From Polyangiaceae bacterium (lineage in GTDB: Bacteria > Myxococcota_A > Polyangia > Polyangiales > Polyangiaceae): 64,000 nt of DNA. The notes beneath the pieces were generated by a model that saw nothing but the letters and a program-made list of their open reading frames with translations, was not told where the DNA came from and did no database searches. The first letter of the stretch is position 1. Each line of letters opens with the position of its first letter. The position numbers were made by a program, and so were the translations under genes. Positions 53,240 to 61,861 of the stretch are shown piece after piece. The stretch spans positions 4,030,001-4,094,000 of the forward strand of contig JADJRH010000011.1 in assembly GCA_016712345.1 (NCBI GenBank). Reading direction: 5' to 3'.

Positions 53240-55396
53240 ATGGCCATTGGACACCTCACCGTCTCCGTTGGAGACAACTCCGCGCTGCTGTACAAGTTTG
53301 CCGTTGTTGAGACGCCGGCAGCGCCCCCACCGAACCAAGGTGGACCCGAGATCCATCGTGGCGAGCCTCAAACGGCGCTCGGCCAACCTCCAACGGCTCC
53401 TTCTCAACCAACCCAAAGCGTTCAAACCGCGAATGTTGCTAAGGAGCCGCCCACAGTTTACGAAGGGGTAGGCCCAAAGCTTGAGGTTCTCGAGCAATAC
53501 CGAAAGGCCCTTTACCCATTTCGATACCACCGGGTCACCAACGGCACGGATGAAATCGACGTGGTTGCCAAAGACGTTGAACAGACTTTCTTCCCTGAAA
53601 CGGCAGGTAAGATCAGGTCGGCTCTCAGGGATTGGAGCAAGTCATCCGGTGCAAAAGCCGTCCATGTCAGCTTTCAGGTCAACTCCCAAGATGCCATCGC
53701 TCTCCTTGACCAGCCATGGGAAGTGTTGCCAGAAATGCTGGGGCTTACCGGCGTACCCGTAACCCGGAGTATAACCTGGTCACCACAAGACGCTACTGAC
53801 CACGCGGCGCTGTCCGGTTCTCAGCCGGCCACCGCTCAAAATTCACCGGTTCAGACCATTCGCGTGGCACCACCGGGCTTTCGACTACCCCTTGATTTGG
53901 CCGAGGCCAACTCGCAGGCCGACCTGACAGTCCAACTTCTAAACGACGACGGCTCGGTCGATCTCACGTCCCTCAAAGAACTGGCGAACAGGATGCGCAC
54001 CGCCGCATTGGTCATCCTCAACGGCAGTGGAACTGGAGTCATCGGCGCGCTTCAAGCTACCGAAGTAGAGAAGCACATCGCCGTTGTTGGATGGTTTGGC
54101 TACGTCGCCGCTCCAGCAATGGACGTTCTGTCCACCATGGTGCCCGCGGGCAAACCTGACAACCCTCCGCTCAAGCCCACTCTCAGTTGGCTTCGCAGCA
54201 TCAATCCCGATCGCGTTGGTGAGCTGCCCATTGTGTACACATCGCTGCCTCTTGTACTTGAAGTGCCCGAACCGGAAGCGCCTAGGCACCTAGCCGGAGG
54301 AAACGAGAGCACACGCAATAGCACACCTCCGGCGGTAACCCCCGTGCGCGGCCCATCAGTAGCACTCAACCTACCCTCGTTTCTGACACCCGCGGTGCTC
54401 CGAAGCTCCGCGGCTCCGCTGCGTTATGCGCGTGTGTCAGGAGTTGACACAAGGGGGACAGCAGCGACCATACTTACCGTTGACTGCGATGCCGGCATAG
54501 GCAAGTCGTCCTGGTCTACTCCCTTGCCCTCCAAAGGGAACGGCAGAATTGACCTGACCTCCGCCCGATTTCCCGTCTTGCAAGAACTGGCTCGGAAACA
54601 AGTGAATCGTCGGCACGTGACATTCACGACCCGCGTGGTGAAGGACGGTGAAACTCAACATGAACAGACCGCCTCGACGGTGTGGTTGGGTCATCAGGAA
54701 TGGATAGTCAACGACTCTGAATTGCCTTACTTACCCGCATATGTCCAACCGCAAAGCCAAGCCGTTTTGGACATCTTCGATGAAGCGTGCATCTTGCTGA
54801 GCAAGGCCACCTCTGGACCGCGTTCGTTCGTGGGCTACAAAGTACCCTGCACGGATCATGTTCACGCGCAGGTCGAGGCCATTTTTGACGCAATAAAAAC
54901 GCGCTTTCCATTGAAATACATCGGCCCCGGAAGTGGAGTCGCCCAAAGAACTGACTCAACCCTCCTTGTTGGCCAAGTGGTTCGAACGGCTGACGAAGTA
55001 TTAACGCACCGCCGCGGAACTTGTATAGACCTTGCGCTGCTCATCGCGGCCTGTCTCGAATATGTTCGCATTCATCCAATGCTGGTGCTCCTGTCGGGGC
55101 ACACGCTCGTAGCTTATTGGACTGACCAAGAAGCTCAACTCCGATTCTGGGACGAACAGAACGAAAAGCAAAACTTTGATGGGCAGATGGGGTCAACCTG
55201 GATTCTTCAAAATCACAACGACCTGAAAAAGCTGCTGGGCTCCGGTGTTCTGCGCTGTTTGGATCCGACCGATGTGACCCGTCACGAATGCACATTTGAA
55301 CAATGTCGCCTCCAGGGATCCCGTCAGATTCAACCGGCGACGTTTAAGGCGGGCATTGATGTTATATCGGCCCGGGCAGACGTTTGGCCCATGTAG
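53240..55396 (+). CDS. CHAT-like domain fused to transglutaminase-like domain
   Basis: 718 aa from ATG 53240; a TTG at 53222 is possible and no ribosome site stands out. Residues about 75-350 resemble a CHAT caspase-like fold (ALLDQPWEVLPEMLG, TRSITW, AALVILNGSGTG), but I cannot place the catalytic His/Cys, so this domain may be inactive. The last ~200 residues form a transglutaminase-like domain: HVHAQVEAIFDAIKTRFPLKYIG, then Cys595 in RRGTCIDLALL, His621 in SGHTLVAYW and Asp638 in RFWDEQ. The combination suggests a peptidase-like effector. First of the codirectional set that runs to 63891. Confidence 0.6.
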   Translation: MAIGHLTVSVGDNSALLYKFAVVETPAAPPPNQGGPEIHRGEPQTALGQPPTAPSQPTQSVQTANVAKEPPTVYEGVGPKLEVLEQYRKALYPFRYHRVTNGTDEIDVVAKDVEQTFFPETAGKIRSALRDWSKSSGAKAVHVSFQVNSQDAIALLDQPWEVLPEMLGLTGVPVTRSITWSPQDATDHAALSGSQPATAQNSPVQTIRVAPPGFRLPLDLAEANSQADLTVQLLNDDGSVDLTSLKELANRMRTAALVILNGSGTGVIGALQATEVEKHIAVVGWFGYVAAPAMDVLSTMVPAGKPDNPPLKPTLSWLRSINPDRVGELPIVYTSLPLVLEVPEPEAPRHLAGGNESTRNSTPPAVTPVRGPSVALNLPSFLTPAVLRSSAAPLRYARVSGVDTRGTAATILTVDCDAGIGKSSWSTPLPSKGNGRIDLTSARFPVLQELARKQVNRRHVTFTTRVVKDGETQHEQTASTVWLGHQEWIVNDSELPYLPAYVQPQSQAVLDIFDEACILLSKATSGPRSFVGYKVPCTDHVHAQVEAIFDAIKTRFPLKYIGPGSGVAQRTDSTLLVGQVVRTADEVLTHRRGTCIDLALLIAACLEYVRIHPMLVLLSGHTLVAYWTDQEAQLRFWDEQNEKQNFDGQMGSTWILQNHNDLKKLLGSGVLRCLDPTDVTRHECTFEQCRLQGSRQIQPATFKAGIDVISARADVWPM

Positions 55397-55416
55397 CCGC
55401 GTGTTCGAACACGCGG
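55397..55416. other. Perfect 20-bp palindrome directly after a stop codon
   Basis: CCGCGTGTTCGAACACGCGG begins at the base after the TAG of the CHAT/transglutaminase gene. No T tract follows. The 186-nt gap to the next gene also holds CATGAAC ... GTTCATG and GGCATGAACCTCACCC, repeats that could be operators for the NTPase gene. Confidence 0.5.
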
Positions 55417-55582
55417 TTGCCACCGGACGGCAGCTTGTAGAGGTGACACATGCTAAGCCAACTGAATTATTTCATGAACGTGAGACCTCAGGTTCATGGT
55501 AGGAATACTGATATTCTGTGGTAGGGCACTCCTGATAACCCGCTGCATTGGCATGAACCTCACCCACTAAATTGAGGTCAAC

Positions 55583-56689
55583 TTGTACCTAGCGCCTCGA
55601 AACTACGAAGACCGATACCTACCACGGTATTACGTACCCTGGCAGCCCGATGACTCTGGGAACGATCCTGCTGAGTCGATCGATTTTGAAGCCGCGTTAC
55701 TCGAAACACTTGGGAGGTTCGGGGTGCTGTTTGTGTGCGGGCCCCCACGCTGCGGCAAGAGCTGCTTGATAGAGAACCTCACAGACCGGCTCCGCGTTAG
55801 GGACGACGCAATCATCGTTCCGTACGCTTCCAAAGTAGTCGAAGAAAGGAATGCCGACGAAAAGGTGGTCACGGACATGATTCAGGCCCTTGCGGACGCG
55901 CCCGCGAACAAGATCAAGACGGAAGAATTTATCAAAAAAAATAAGCGACTGAGCTTAGTTGGCAGGTGCAGCAAATGGGTAGACGAACACTTGCTTCCTC
56001 GAAATAAGCTGATCGTGTTGCGTTTGGATGGTGCTTCGCTCAGAACAACTCCCGACGTTCGCAACTCACTTTATAAGTGGTTTACCCAACGGGCTGACAG
56101 TTCCCCGCAATCAGCCGGGCGATTGTTCCGAGTTATCATCGAAGAGACGATCCGGCCCTCCCAACCCCCTTCGTGGGAGAGGATGGTACGAATGGGGAGT
56201 TGGGTCTGTTACCTTGAACCGCCGAGCCCTCACTTTGTGCGGAACTTTCTCGGCCTTTTTGGCAAGGTGCCTGATAGTCAGATCCAAGAATTGCAGCGGC
56301 ATTTGGGAACACACCCGGCTTTGTGGGCAGTCGCCCTGAAACAGCTCATTGATAATCCCCGTCAATTCGAGGGCGTTCTCAACGATGCGCGCAATGCTTC
56401 AGGTCCGTTTGCTGAATTGCTAGGCCAAATGCTCCAAGGGTGGAATCCCAACGAACGAGCGGTTGAGATCTTCCAACATTTGATCGCTGAGAAGTTTGTG
56501 GACGACAGTACCCTTCCACACCCAGATCCAACTCACCTCCTCCATCGCAACCTAGAACGCAGTTGGCTCCTTCCTCCGGCAATGCAGAATCCCGATAGAC
56601 CAGGCTGGCATCACTTTCGCTACCCGATATTCAGGACACATTTCAAGAACAAAGAATCCGCACTTTTACCCACTGAAAAACGCTTATGA
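55583..56689 (+). CDS. P-loop NTPase (AAA/STAND-like)
   Basis: 368 aa from TTG 55583, with GAGGT six bases upstream. Walker A GPPRCGKS at 53-60 in LFVCGPPRCGKSCLIENL, then IIVPYASKVVEE. A C-terminal half of helical, winged-helix-like character (PHFVRNFLGLFGKVPDSQIQELQRHLGTHPALWAV) resembles AAA-like NTPases linked to vWA- or EAD-based conflict systems. The LIVLRLDG strand may be Walker B. No membrane segment. Its TGA overlaps the next gene ATG (ATGATGAGC), so it is coupled to the propeller NTPase. Confidence 0.72.
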   Translation: MYLAPRNYEDRYLPRYYVPWQPDDSGNDPAESIDFEAALLETLGRFGVLFVCGPPRCGKSCLIENLTDRLRVRDDAIIVPYASKVVEERNADEKVVTDMIQALADAPANKIKTEEFIKKNKRLSLVGRCSKWVDEHLLPRNKLIVLRLDGASLRTTPDVRNSLYKWFTQRADSSPQSAGRLFRVIIEETIRPSQPPSWERMVRMGSWVCYLEPPSPHFVRNFLGLFGKVPDSQIQELQRHLGTHPALWAVALKQLIDNPRQFEGVLNDARNASGPFAELLGQMLQGWNPNERAVEIFQHLIAEKFVDDSTLPHPDPTHLLHRNLERSWLLPPAMQNPDRPGWHHFRYPIFRTHFKNKESALLPTEKRL

Positions 56690-59600
56690 TGAGCCAATAT
56701 CGCACGAACGCAAACGCAGCCGCGTTCCAGACAACTGGGGCAGTGAGAGAAGGGGCGCTCTACGTTGAGCGCTTCGGGGGTAGGGAGCACTCCTTAGAAG
56801 ATGAACTGTACAAGGAACTCAAAGCTGGAAAGAGCCACATCGTTCTCGGTCCTCCAGCCAGCGGCAAGTCTAGTCTCAAATTGCACGTTCAACGCAAATT
56901 CACCAACCCTCCATGTGTAGATGTTCGCCTCGCAGAATGCTGCGACCCCGGGACGGCGGCCGACTTTTTTTATCGAGTTGCCGAACAAGTGGCGCGCGGA
57001 GCAAGCGCCCAGGGGCTTTTTGAAGATACTTGGAGGGAAGACGGTGAGGTCCAGCAGTGGCTCGAATTTGTACAAAATGTGGCGCGCGAAAAAGTAAAAA
57101 GCCCGAGTTCGCAAGCCGCCTTGGTGTTGTTCTTCGATGACATTCAGATTCTTGTACAGATTGAGCCCGCGGCAAGGCGCTCGTTTCTTGAGTCGTTGCT
57201 GACATTATCCACGAACGCTGAGTTTCCCATCGCCGTGTGTTTGTTGGGGTGTATTCCGCCACGGGCATTGGTAGAAAATGTCAAAGGCACCCCCTTCGAA
57301 GAAGGCCGATACCTACCCATAGAACTTGTGGACTTTTCAAAAGACGATCTGTGCAAGAGCAATGAGAAAGGGCACCTTTTCGCGCAGAAGTCAACCGATC
57401 TCAGTCCGTCGCAAACCGAGCAGCTACTTCAACCAATCATGAATTGGACGTCGGGTCACCCCCAATTGGTTCAAGAGCTTTGCCTCGGTCTAATTCAAGA
57501 CGACGGTTCTTGGGAGAATATCAAAAACACAGTTGATTCTAAAAAAAATATCGAAAGCGCAGTTGATCGCGTAGCTAATTATCTGTGGAAGCAACGCCCG
57601 CCGCTTGAAGACTCCCCACTGTTCGCTGTTGAAAACTACCTATCGGCCGACGCTCAGTCTTCCCACTGGAGAGAGATGCTTGACTTATACAGTCAGGTGC
57701 TGGCGGGCAAACGTATCGCCTCAACCCCAGCATCTATTGCCGGCCAACATTTGGTTCTTTCCGGCATGGTGAAGAAGGAGGGCTCGGGTGATAAGGCCCG
57801 CTTGGTCCCTCGAAACAAGGTATTTTGCGATCACTTCAACGCTGAATGGGTGCGAGCCAAACGAGGCGACATTCTAGTTCACCGAGGCGTGCAAAAATGG
57901 GCAGCCGCCGACGCGCCCGCAAAATCAAAAGAGCTTCTCAAAGCGGATGACCTGCAAGATGTCGTTGACTTGGTCGTGGGGAGAGTAAGCTTAACGGCGC
58001 CACAAGCCCACTATGTTGCGGCCAGTCAGAAGGCTACCAATCGAGAACTCGAGGCGCAGACGGCACGTGCACGAACGAGGAGCATCTTCGCGATCGCTGC
58101 AGCAATATGTCTTGCACTCTCTACCGGCCTGGCGTTGCGGTCGTATGATCGCGCGGCGACGGCTCAAACGAAGGCCGAACAAGCACAGAGAGAAACCGCC
58201 GCCGCCTACCAGAAGTACAGGGAAGAGTACTTCGCCCGCAGAGAAGCGGTAGTTCGCGGTTTGCTTCTAGATCCGTCCTCGCGGCGCTCCTTTGACATCG
58301 GCGGCGGCACGTCGTTGCTCGGATTCGAACGGGGGCTTGAGATTCTGCAATCTTCAGACGTGACCGGTGCCCTGGCCTCGCTGGGACAGGCGCTTGTGTC
58401 GCGCGCCCAGGGTACACTTTGGGTAGGTCAGACCTTACCATCACCGGCCCCAGACACCGTTGACGATGTTCTGACGGCGGCCGTTTCAGCAGATCACGCG
58501 CGCGTCGCCACTGCCGGCCCGGGCCCGAACGTCGGCATTTGGAAAGTGGATTCAGGGGCACTTGTGGCTGCTCTCCGGGGCCACACCGATCAGGCACGCG
58601 AAGTGGCCTTTTCGCGCGATGGGGGCCACCTATTAAGCGTCGGAAACGATGGTAGGGTTCTTCTGTGGAAAATAGCAGAAGGCATACTCCCAAAAGAACT
58701 TCTGAAGAGCGCAAAACCAGTCACCACCTGCGTATCGTCCCCCACACAAAACCTGATTGCAACGGGAGGGGACGACGGCGCGGTGCAGGTCTGGGATGTC
58801 GACACCGAAAAACCCATTTCACTGCAACCGATACAGGGGAGCCTTCCCAATAGGGTTACACCTGTTACCCGGGTACGTTTTTCACCTGACGGGACGGCCA
58901 TTGCCGCGTCGTTTAGCGATGGAACCGTTCGCACATGGAATGTCAAGTCAGGTCAAATGCGAAATTGGGGCCGAGTGACCCGCCCCAACCCCGCGGACCG
59001 CGACGAAGCAAGCGTCCTCGACATTGTTTTTACGGCAGATGGGGCGCTTCTGGCGGCCGGCGACGACAAAGGCGTGGTTGCCATCGTTGACCCAAGTTCA
59101 GGAAGGCCGGTTACCCAGATGAACACCGGCGGGCACGCGGTCTACTCTCTCGCCTTCAGTGGCGATGGTCAAATGTTGGTTGCCGGAAGCGTCGGCCAAT
59201 TCATCCACACGTGGAACCTCGTTGAGAAACGGTGGATACCCGGCGCACCGGCCCTCGCCGGCCCCACCAACAAGGTCATATTTTCGCCTGATGGCAAATT
59301 ACTTTTCGCCGTGGGCACTCAACAGGATGTTCGGATTTTCGCGCGCCCCTCGCTGTCACTAGCGGCCACACTCACGGGCGCCGGAGCGGCGCTCACTGAC
59401 CTCGTGATCTGGGATGTGCCCAATCAAAACGGAACACGCACCATGCAGCTTCTGACAACCTCGCTGGATGGTGGAGCGCAATTGTGGAAACAATCCGGTG
59501 GGCCACCTACGGTGTTTTCTGAAGCGCCTCCATCCGTTTACCGGGTTGCGTACTCAAAAAACGGAAATCGCATTGTCGCCGGTTCCGACGACGGCAACGC

Positions 59601-60627
59601 GTACGTTTGGGAAGGTGGAAAGCTCTTGTCCAAACTTCCGTCCACGGAGAAAACGCGCGTTCGACGCGTGGCGTTCGCCGATGACGCCGGCCAACGGGTT
59701 GTGACAGCAGGACAAGATGGCAAGGTGCGCGTTTGGGACGTCAAAAGCGCCGAGCCAACACTTTCATTCTCCACGGACAGTTCAGACGAAATCAGGGATC
59801 TCGCATCCGACAAAAAGTGGGTCTTGGTTGGGAGCGACAGTGGAAATACATGGCTCTTCGACCTCGACAACAGAAAAGAGCAGTGGCTTACTCAATTGCC
59901 GGCAGTAAAGGAACACCACGGCGATACCGCCCCCGATAGGGTTACCGCAGTGGCTCTCAGTTCGACAGGGGTGGCAGCCGCAGGTTCGCATTTCGGCGCC
60001 GTGTTCGTTCGCAATGCCACCAACGCCACCGACCCTGCCGCCTATCTTCTCCAAGGCGACCGACAAAAAAACGCCGAGATCCGCTCCCTTTCGTTCAGCC
60101 CTGACGGGACCAAACTAGCGGCAGCGGTGAATGGTGGAGAAGTCATCGTCTGGGATGTTGCCCAAAAGAAAGAACTGCTTCGAACGAAAGGCCACACCGT
60201 TAACGTCGTTTGGGTAGAATTCTCCCCGAACGGTCGGCAGTTGGCCAGCGCCGGATTGGATGGCGTAATCCGCGTTTGGAATACGGACAATTGGTCCAAC
60301 TACGTCACGTTCGTCACGCGCGACTCAAAAGCTCTTTGGGTTCGGTATTCCTCGGATGGTGCGCTGGTCGCCGCCGGTTTTGATAATGGGCAGACACGAG
60401 TATGGAGCCTCTCCACCAACGAGGTTGTTGCCGAGTTCACCGCCATGACTTCCGACGTTTGGCATGGGGCGTTTTCAAGCGACAATACCCAGCTCGCCAC
60501 AGCCTCGGAAGACGGCGCGATTCGAATCTATGACGTGACACGAAAAGGCATCATCAGCAGGGCGTGCGCATCAATTCGACTGGATACGGCGTCACCAGAA
60601 ACACGGAGCACGTGTCAGAACAAGTAG
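56686..60627 (+). CDS. P-loop NTPase with transmembrane segment and WD40 propellers
   Basis: 1313 aa. AAA-like NTPase with Walker A GPPASGKS at 55-62 (HIVLGPPASGKSSLKLH), a Walker-B-like ALVLFFDDIQILVQ, and a helical domain. One transmembrane segment lies at about 466-485 (SIFAIAAAICLALSTGLAL), followed by a coiled-coil-like stretch (AQTKAEQAQRETAAAYQKY). Residues ~590-1300 are WD40 repeats (DGRVLLWKI, DGAVQVWDV, DGKVRVWDV, DGVIRVWNT, DGAIRIYDV and others), about 14-16 blades, so probably two propellers. An NTPase signalling hub with a sensing or scaffolding propeller. Alternative start ATG 56689. Confidence 0.8.
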   Translation: MMSQYRTNANAAAFQTTGAVREGALYVERFGGREHSLEDELYKELKAGKSHIVLGPPASGKSSLKLHVQRKFTNPPCVDVRLAECCDPGTAADFFYRVAEQVARGASAQGLFEDTWREDGEVQQWLEFVQNVAREKVKSPSSQAALVLFFDDIQILVQIEPAARRSFLESLLTLSTNAEFPIAVCLLGCIPPRALVENVKGTPFEEGRYLPIELVDFSKDDLCKSNEKGHLFAQKSTDLSPSQTEQLLQPIMNWTSGHPQLVQELCLGLIQDDGSWENIKNTVDSKKNIESAVDRVANYLWKQRPPLEDSPLFAVENYLSADAQSSHWREMLDLYSQVLAGKRIASTPASIAGQHLVLSGMVKKEGSGDKARLVPRNKVFCDHFNAEWVRAKRGDILVHRGVQKWAAADAPAKSKELLKADDLQDVVDLVVGRVSLTAPQAHYVAASQKATNRELEAQTARARTRSIFAIAAAICLALSTGLALRSYDRAATAQTKAEQAQRETAAAYQKYREEYFARREAVVRGLLLDPSSRRSFDIGGGTSLLGFERGLEILQSSDVTGALASLGQALVSRAQGTLWVGQTLPSPAPDTVDDVLTAAVSADHARVATAGPGPNVGIWKVDSGALVAALRGHTDQAREVAFSRDGGHLLSVGNDGRVLLWKIAEGILPKELLKSAKPVTTCVSSPTQNLIATGGDDGAVQVWDVDTEKPISLQPIQGSLPNRVTPVTRVRFSPDGTAIAASFSDGTVRTWNVKSGQMRNWGRVTRPNPADRDEASVLDIVFTADGALLAAGDDKGVVAIVDPSSGRPVTQMNTGGHAVYSLAFSGDGQMLVAGSVGQFIHTWNLVEKRWIPGAPALAGPTNKVIFSPDGKLLFAVGTQQDVRIFARPSLSLAATLTGAGAALTDLVIWDVPNQNGTRTMQLLTTSLDGGAQLWKQSGGPPTVFSEAPPSVYRVAYSKNGNRIVAGSDDGNAYVWEGGKLLSKLPSTEKTRVRRVAFADDAGQRVVTAGQDGKVRVWDVKSAEPTLSFSTDSSDEIRDLASDKKWVLVGSDSGNTWLFDLDNRKEQWLTQLPAVKEHHGDTAPDRVTAVALSSTGVAAAGSHFGAVFVRNATNATDPAAYLLQGDRQKNAEIRSLSFSPDGTKLAAAVNGGEVIVWDVAQKKELLRTKGHTVNVVWVEFSPNGRQLASAGLDGVIRVWNTDNWSNYVTFVTRDSKALWVRYSSDGALVAAGFDNGQTRVWSLSTNEVVAEFTAMTSDVWHGAFSSDNTQLATASEDGAIRIYDVTRKGIISRACASIRLDTASPETRSTCQNK

Positions 60628-60683
60628 CGCCGACTGCGTGTGTACACTTCAATCAATGCGTGTTTGGCAGAAGGAAAATGGTC

Positions 60684-60944
60684 ATGGCAGGAAGGAAACG
60701 GAAGACGGTATCCAGGTCAACCAACCAACGGGTAGATTCCAGTCAGCCACCGAGTCCACGTAAAACAGCGCGTTCCGGCGTACCTCAGAGTCCACTGCGT
60801 GCCTTCTTCAATTCTAATGGCAATGGTGCGCCCTATCCTATTCGCGTCACCACAACCAAGGGAGAGAGCACCAACCCGTTCACTCCTACTCCTGAAAACG
60901 AATGCGCGTTCGGCGATTTCCCTGAATCGGAGGGAAACAAATGA
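60684..60944 (+). CDS. Putative graspetide (RiPP) precursor peptide, 86 aa
   Basis: ATG 60684 has AAGGAAAA 9 nt upstream; ATG 60678 is too close to it. The protein begins strongly basic (AGRKRKTVSRSTNQR), has a SPLRAFFNSNGNGAPYPIRV segment that could be a leader-recognition motif, and ends in a Thr/Ser/Glu-rich core TTTKGESTNPFTPTPENE and CAFGDFPESEGNK, the residue types cross-linked in graspetides (Thr/Ser/Lys to Asp/Glu). It overlaps the ATP-grasp gene ATG (ATGA). Precursor status is inference from position and composition. Confidence 0.6.
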   Translation: MAGRKRKTVSRSTNQRVDSSQPPSPRKTARSGVPQSPLRAFFNSNGNGAPYPIRVTTTKGESTNPFTPTPENECAFGDFPESEGNK

Positions 60945-61861
60945 TTTTGCTTATTGGTCCGCATGACGATCCGCACGTAAAACTTGTGGAAAACGCCGTT
61001 CAGAAGCTGGGGTTTGACGCGTTGACCTTACCCCTAACGGGCACTGGCTCCTCGGCCTTCGATTGGAGCGCAGATTCCAAAGCAACCGGCCTTACGCTTC
61101 AACTCAACGGTAAGCCCCGCCAAATATCCGCGGTATTTGTCAGGCACCCCGGATCCGGCATAGATGCGCCGAGCCGCAATCAGCAGCACTATACTGCCAC
61201 ATGGCGCAACTGCGTAGTGTCCCTTGTTATGGCCTACCCTGATGTGCGTTATCTGAATCGCGCCTCTGTTGACCGGCCGCTTCATAAACTGTTGGTCCTT
61301 GAGAGCGCTTCTCGCCTTGGCTGGGCCATCCCGCGTACACGGGTGACCAACGACCTGAAGAGCCTCCGCGGCCTGGCCGATGACAACTTCATTGTAAAAC
61401 CTGTTCTCGGCGGGCTGGCCGCGGTGGCGCTTCCAGACGCCCTCAATCGTTTTCCTCGGGAGGTTCAAGTCACCGCCGTCCCAGCCATTGTTCAGGAGCG
61501 TCTTCGTGGCCCAGAATACCGTGTCTACTGCATTGGCAACACCATTGTTCCGCTGATGATCAAGTGCAACCCTTCGCTCGTGGACTACCGCGAAGCCCAA
61601 ACCAAGAATGAGGTATTGGTCGAAACGGAAGTGTCGTTGCCCAAAAAGACACTCACTAAAGTTCGCCAACTCGGGGCCCACTTTGGGCTCGACTTTTTTG
61701 CCGTCGATCTGAAAACGGACAAAGAAAAGGGCGTGGTCCACTTCTTGGATTTGAATGAAGAACCTTACTTCGACGAAGTGGACAATGTCGTTGATGGGAA
61801 GATCAGCAAAGCGATTGCTGGATGGCTCACTCAACCGCACCGCGGGGCAAAAACCACATGA
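60941..61861 (+). CDS. MvdD-type ATP-grasp peptide ligase
   Basis: 306 aa from ATG 60941, with GGAGGG nine bases upstream. ATP-grasp hallmarks are the N-terminal pre-ATP-grasp fold (LIGPHDDPHVKLVENAVQKLG), the ATP-binding lysine region DNFIVKPVLGG, EYRVYCIGN, and the metal-binding Asp270-Leu-Asn272-Glu273 in FLDLNEEP. The MvdC/MvdD and RimK families share this layout. Following a small peptide gene, it would form ester or amide cross-links in that peptide. Its stop TGA overlaps the protease ATG. Alternative: a RimK-type glutamylase of another target. Confidence 0.8.
   Translation: MILLIGPHDDPHVKLVENAVQKLGFDALTLPLTGTGSSAFDWSADSKATGLTLQLNGKPRQISAVFVRHPGSGIDAPSRNQQHYTATWRNCVVSLVMAYPDVRYLNRASVDRPLHKLLVLESASRLGWAIPRTRVTNDLKSLRGLADDNFIVKPVLGGLAAVALPDALNRFPREVQVTAVPAIVQERLRGPEYRVYCIGNTIVPLMIKCNPSLVDYREAQTKNEVLVETEVSLPKKTLTKVRQLGAHFGLDFFAVDLKTDKEKGVVHFLDLNEEPYFDEVDNVVDGKISKAIAGWLTQPHRGAKTT

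Larger units (their letters stand above)
411..60647. repeat. Dispersed iterated palindrome GTGTACAC
   Basis: Exact GTGTACAC octamers start at 411, 690, 1255, 3173, 3864, 6858, 23792, 24735, 24866, 26034, 26290, 27766, 28125, 30969, 31486, 31525, 32947, 37373, 39088, 45407, 48577, 50723, 51513, 54233 and 60640. Most lie within genes in various reading frames. A naive estimate at ~60% G+C gives about one per 64 kb. Near-matches (AGTACAC, CGTACAC, TGTACATT) are also common. Confidence 0.9.

Noticed and set aside
60564..60683. Upstream extension of the peptide ORF into the WD40 gene
   Set aside because: It would overlap the end of the upstream NTPase gene in another frame; the ribosome site fits ATG 60684.
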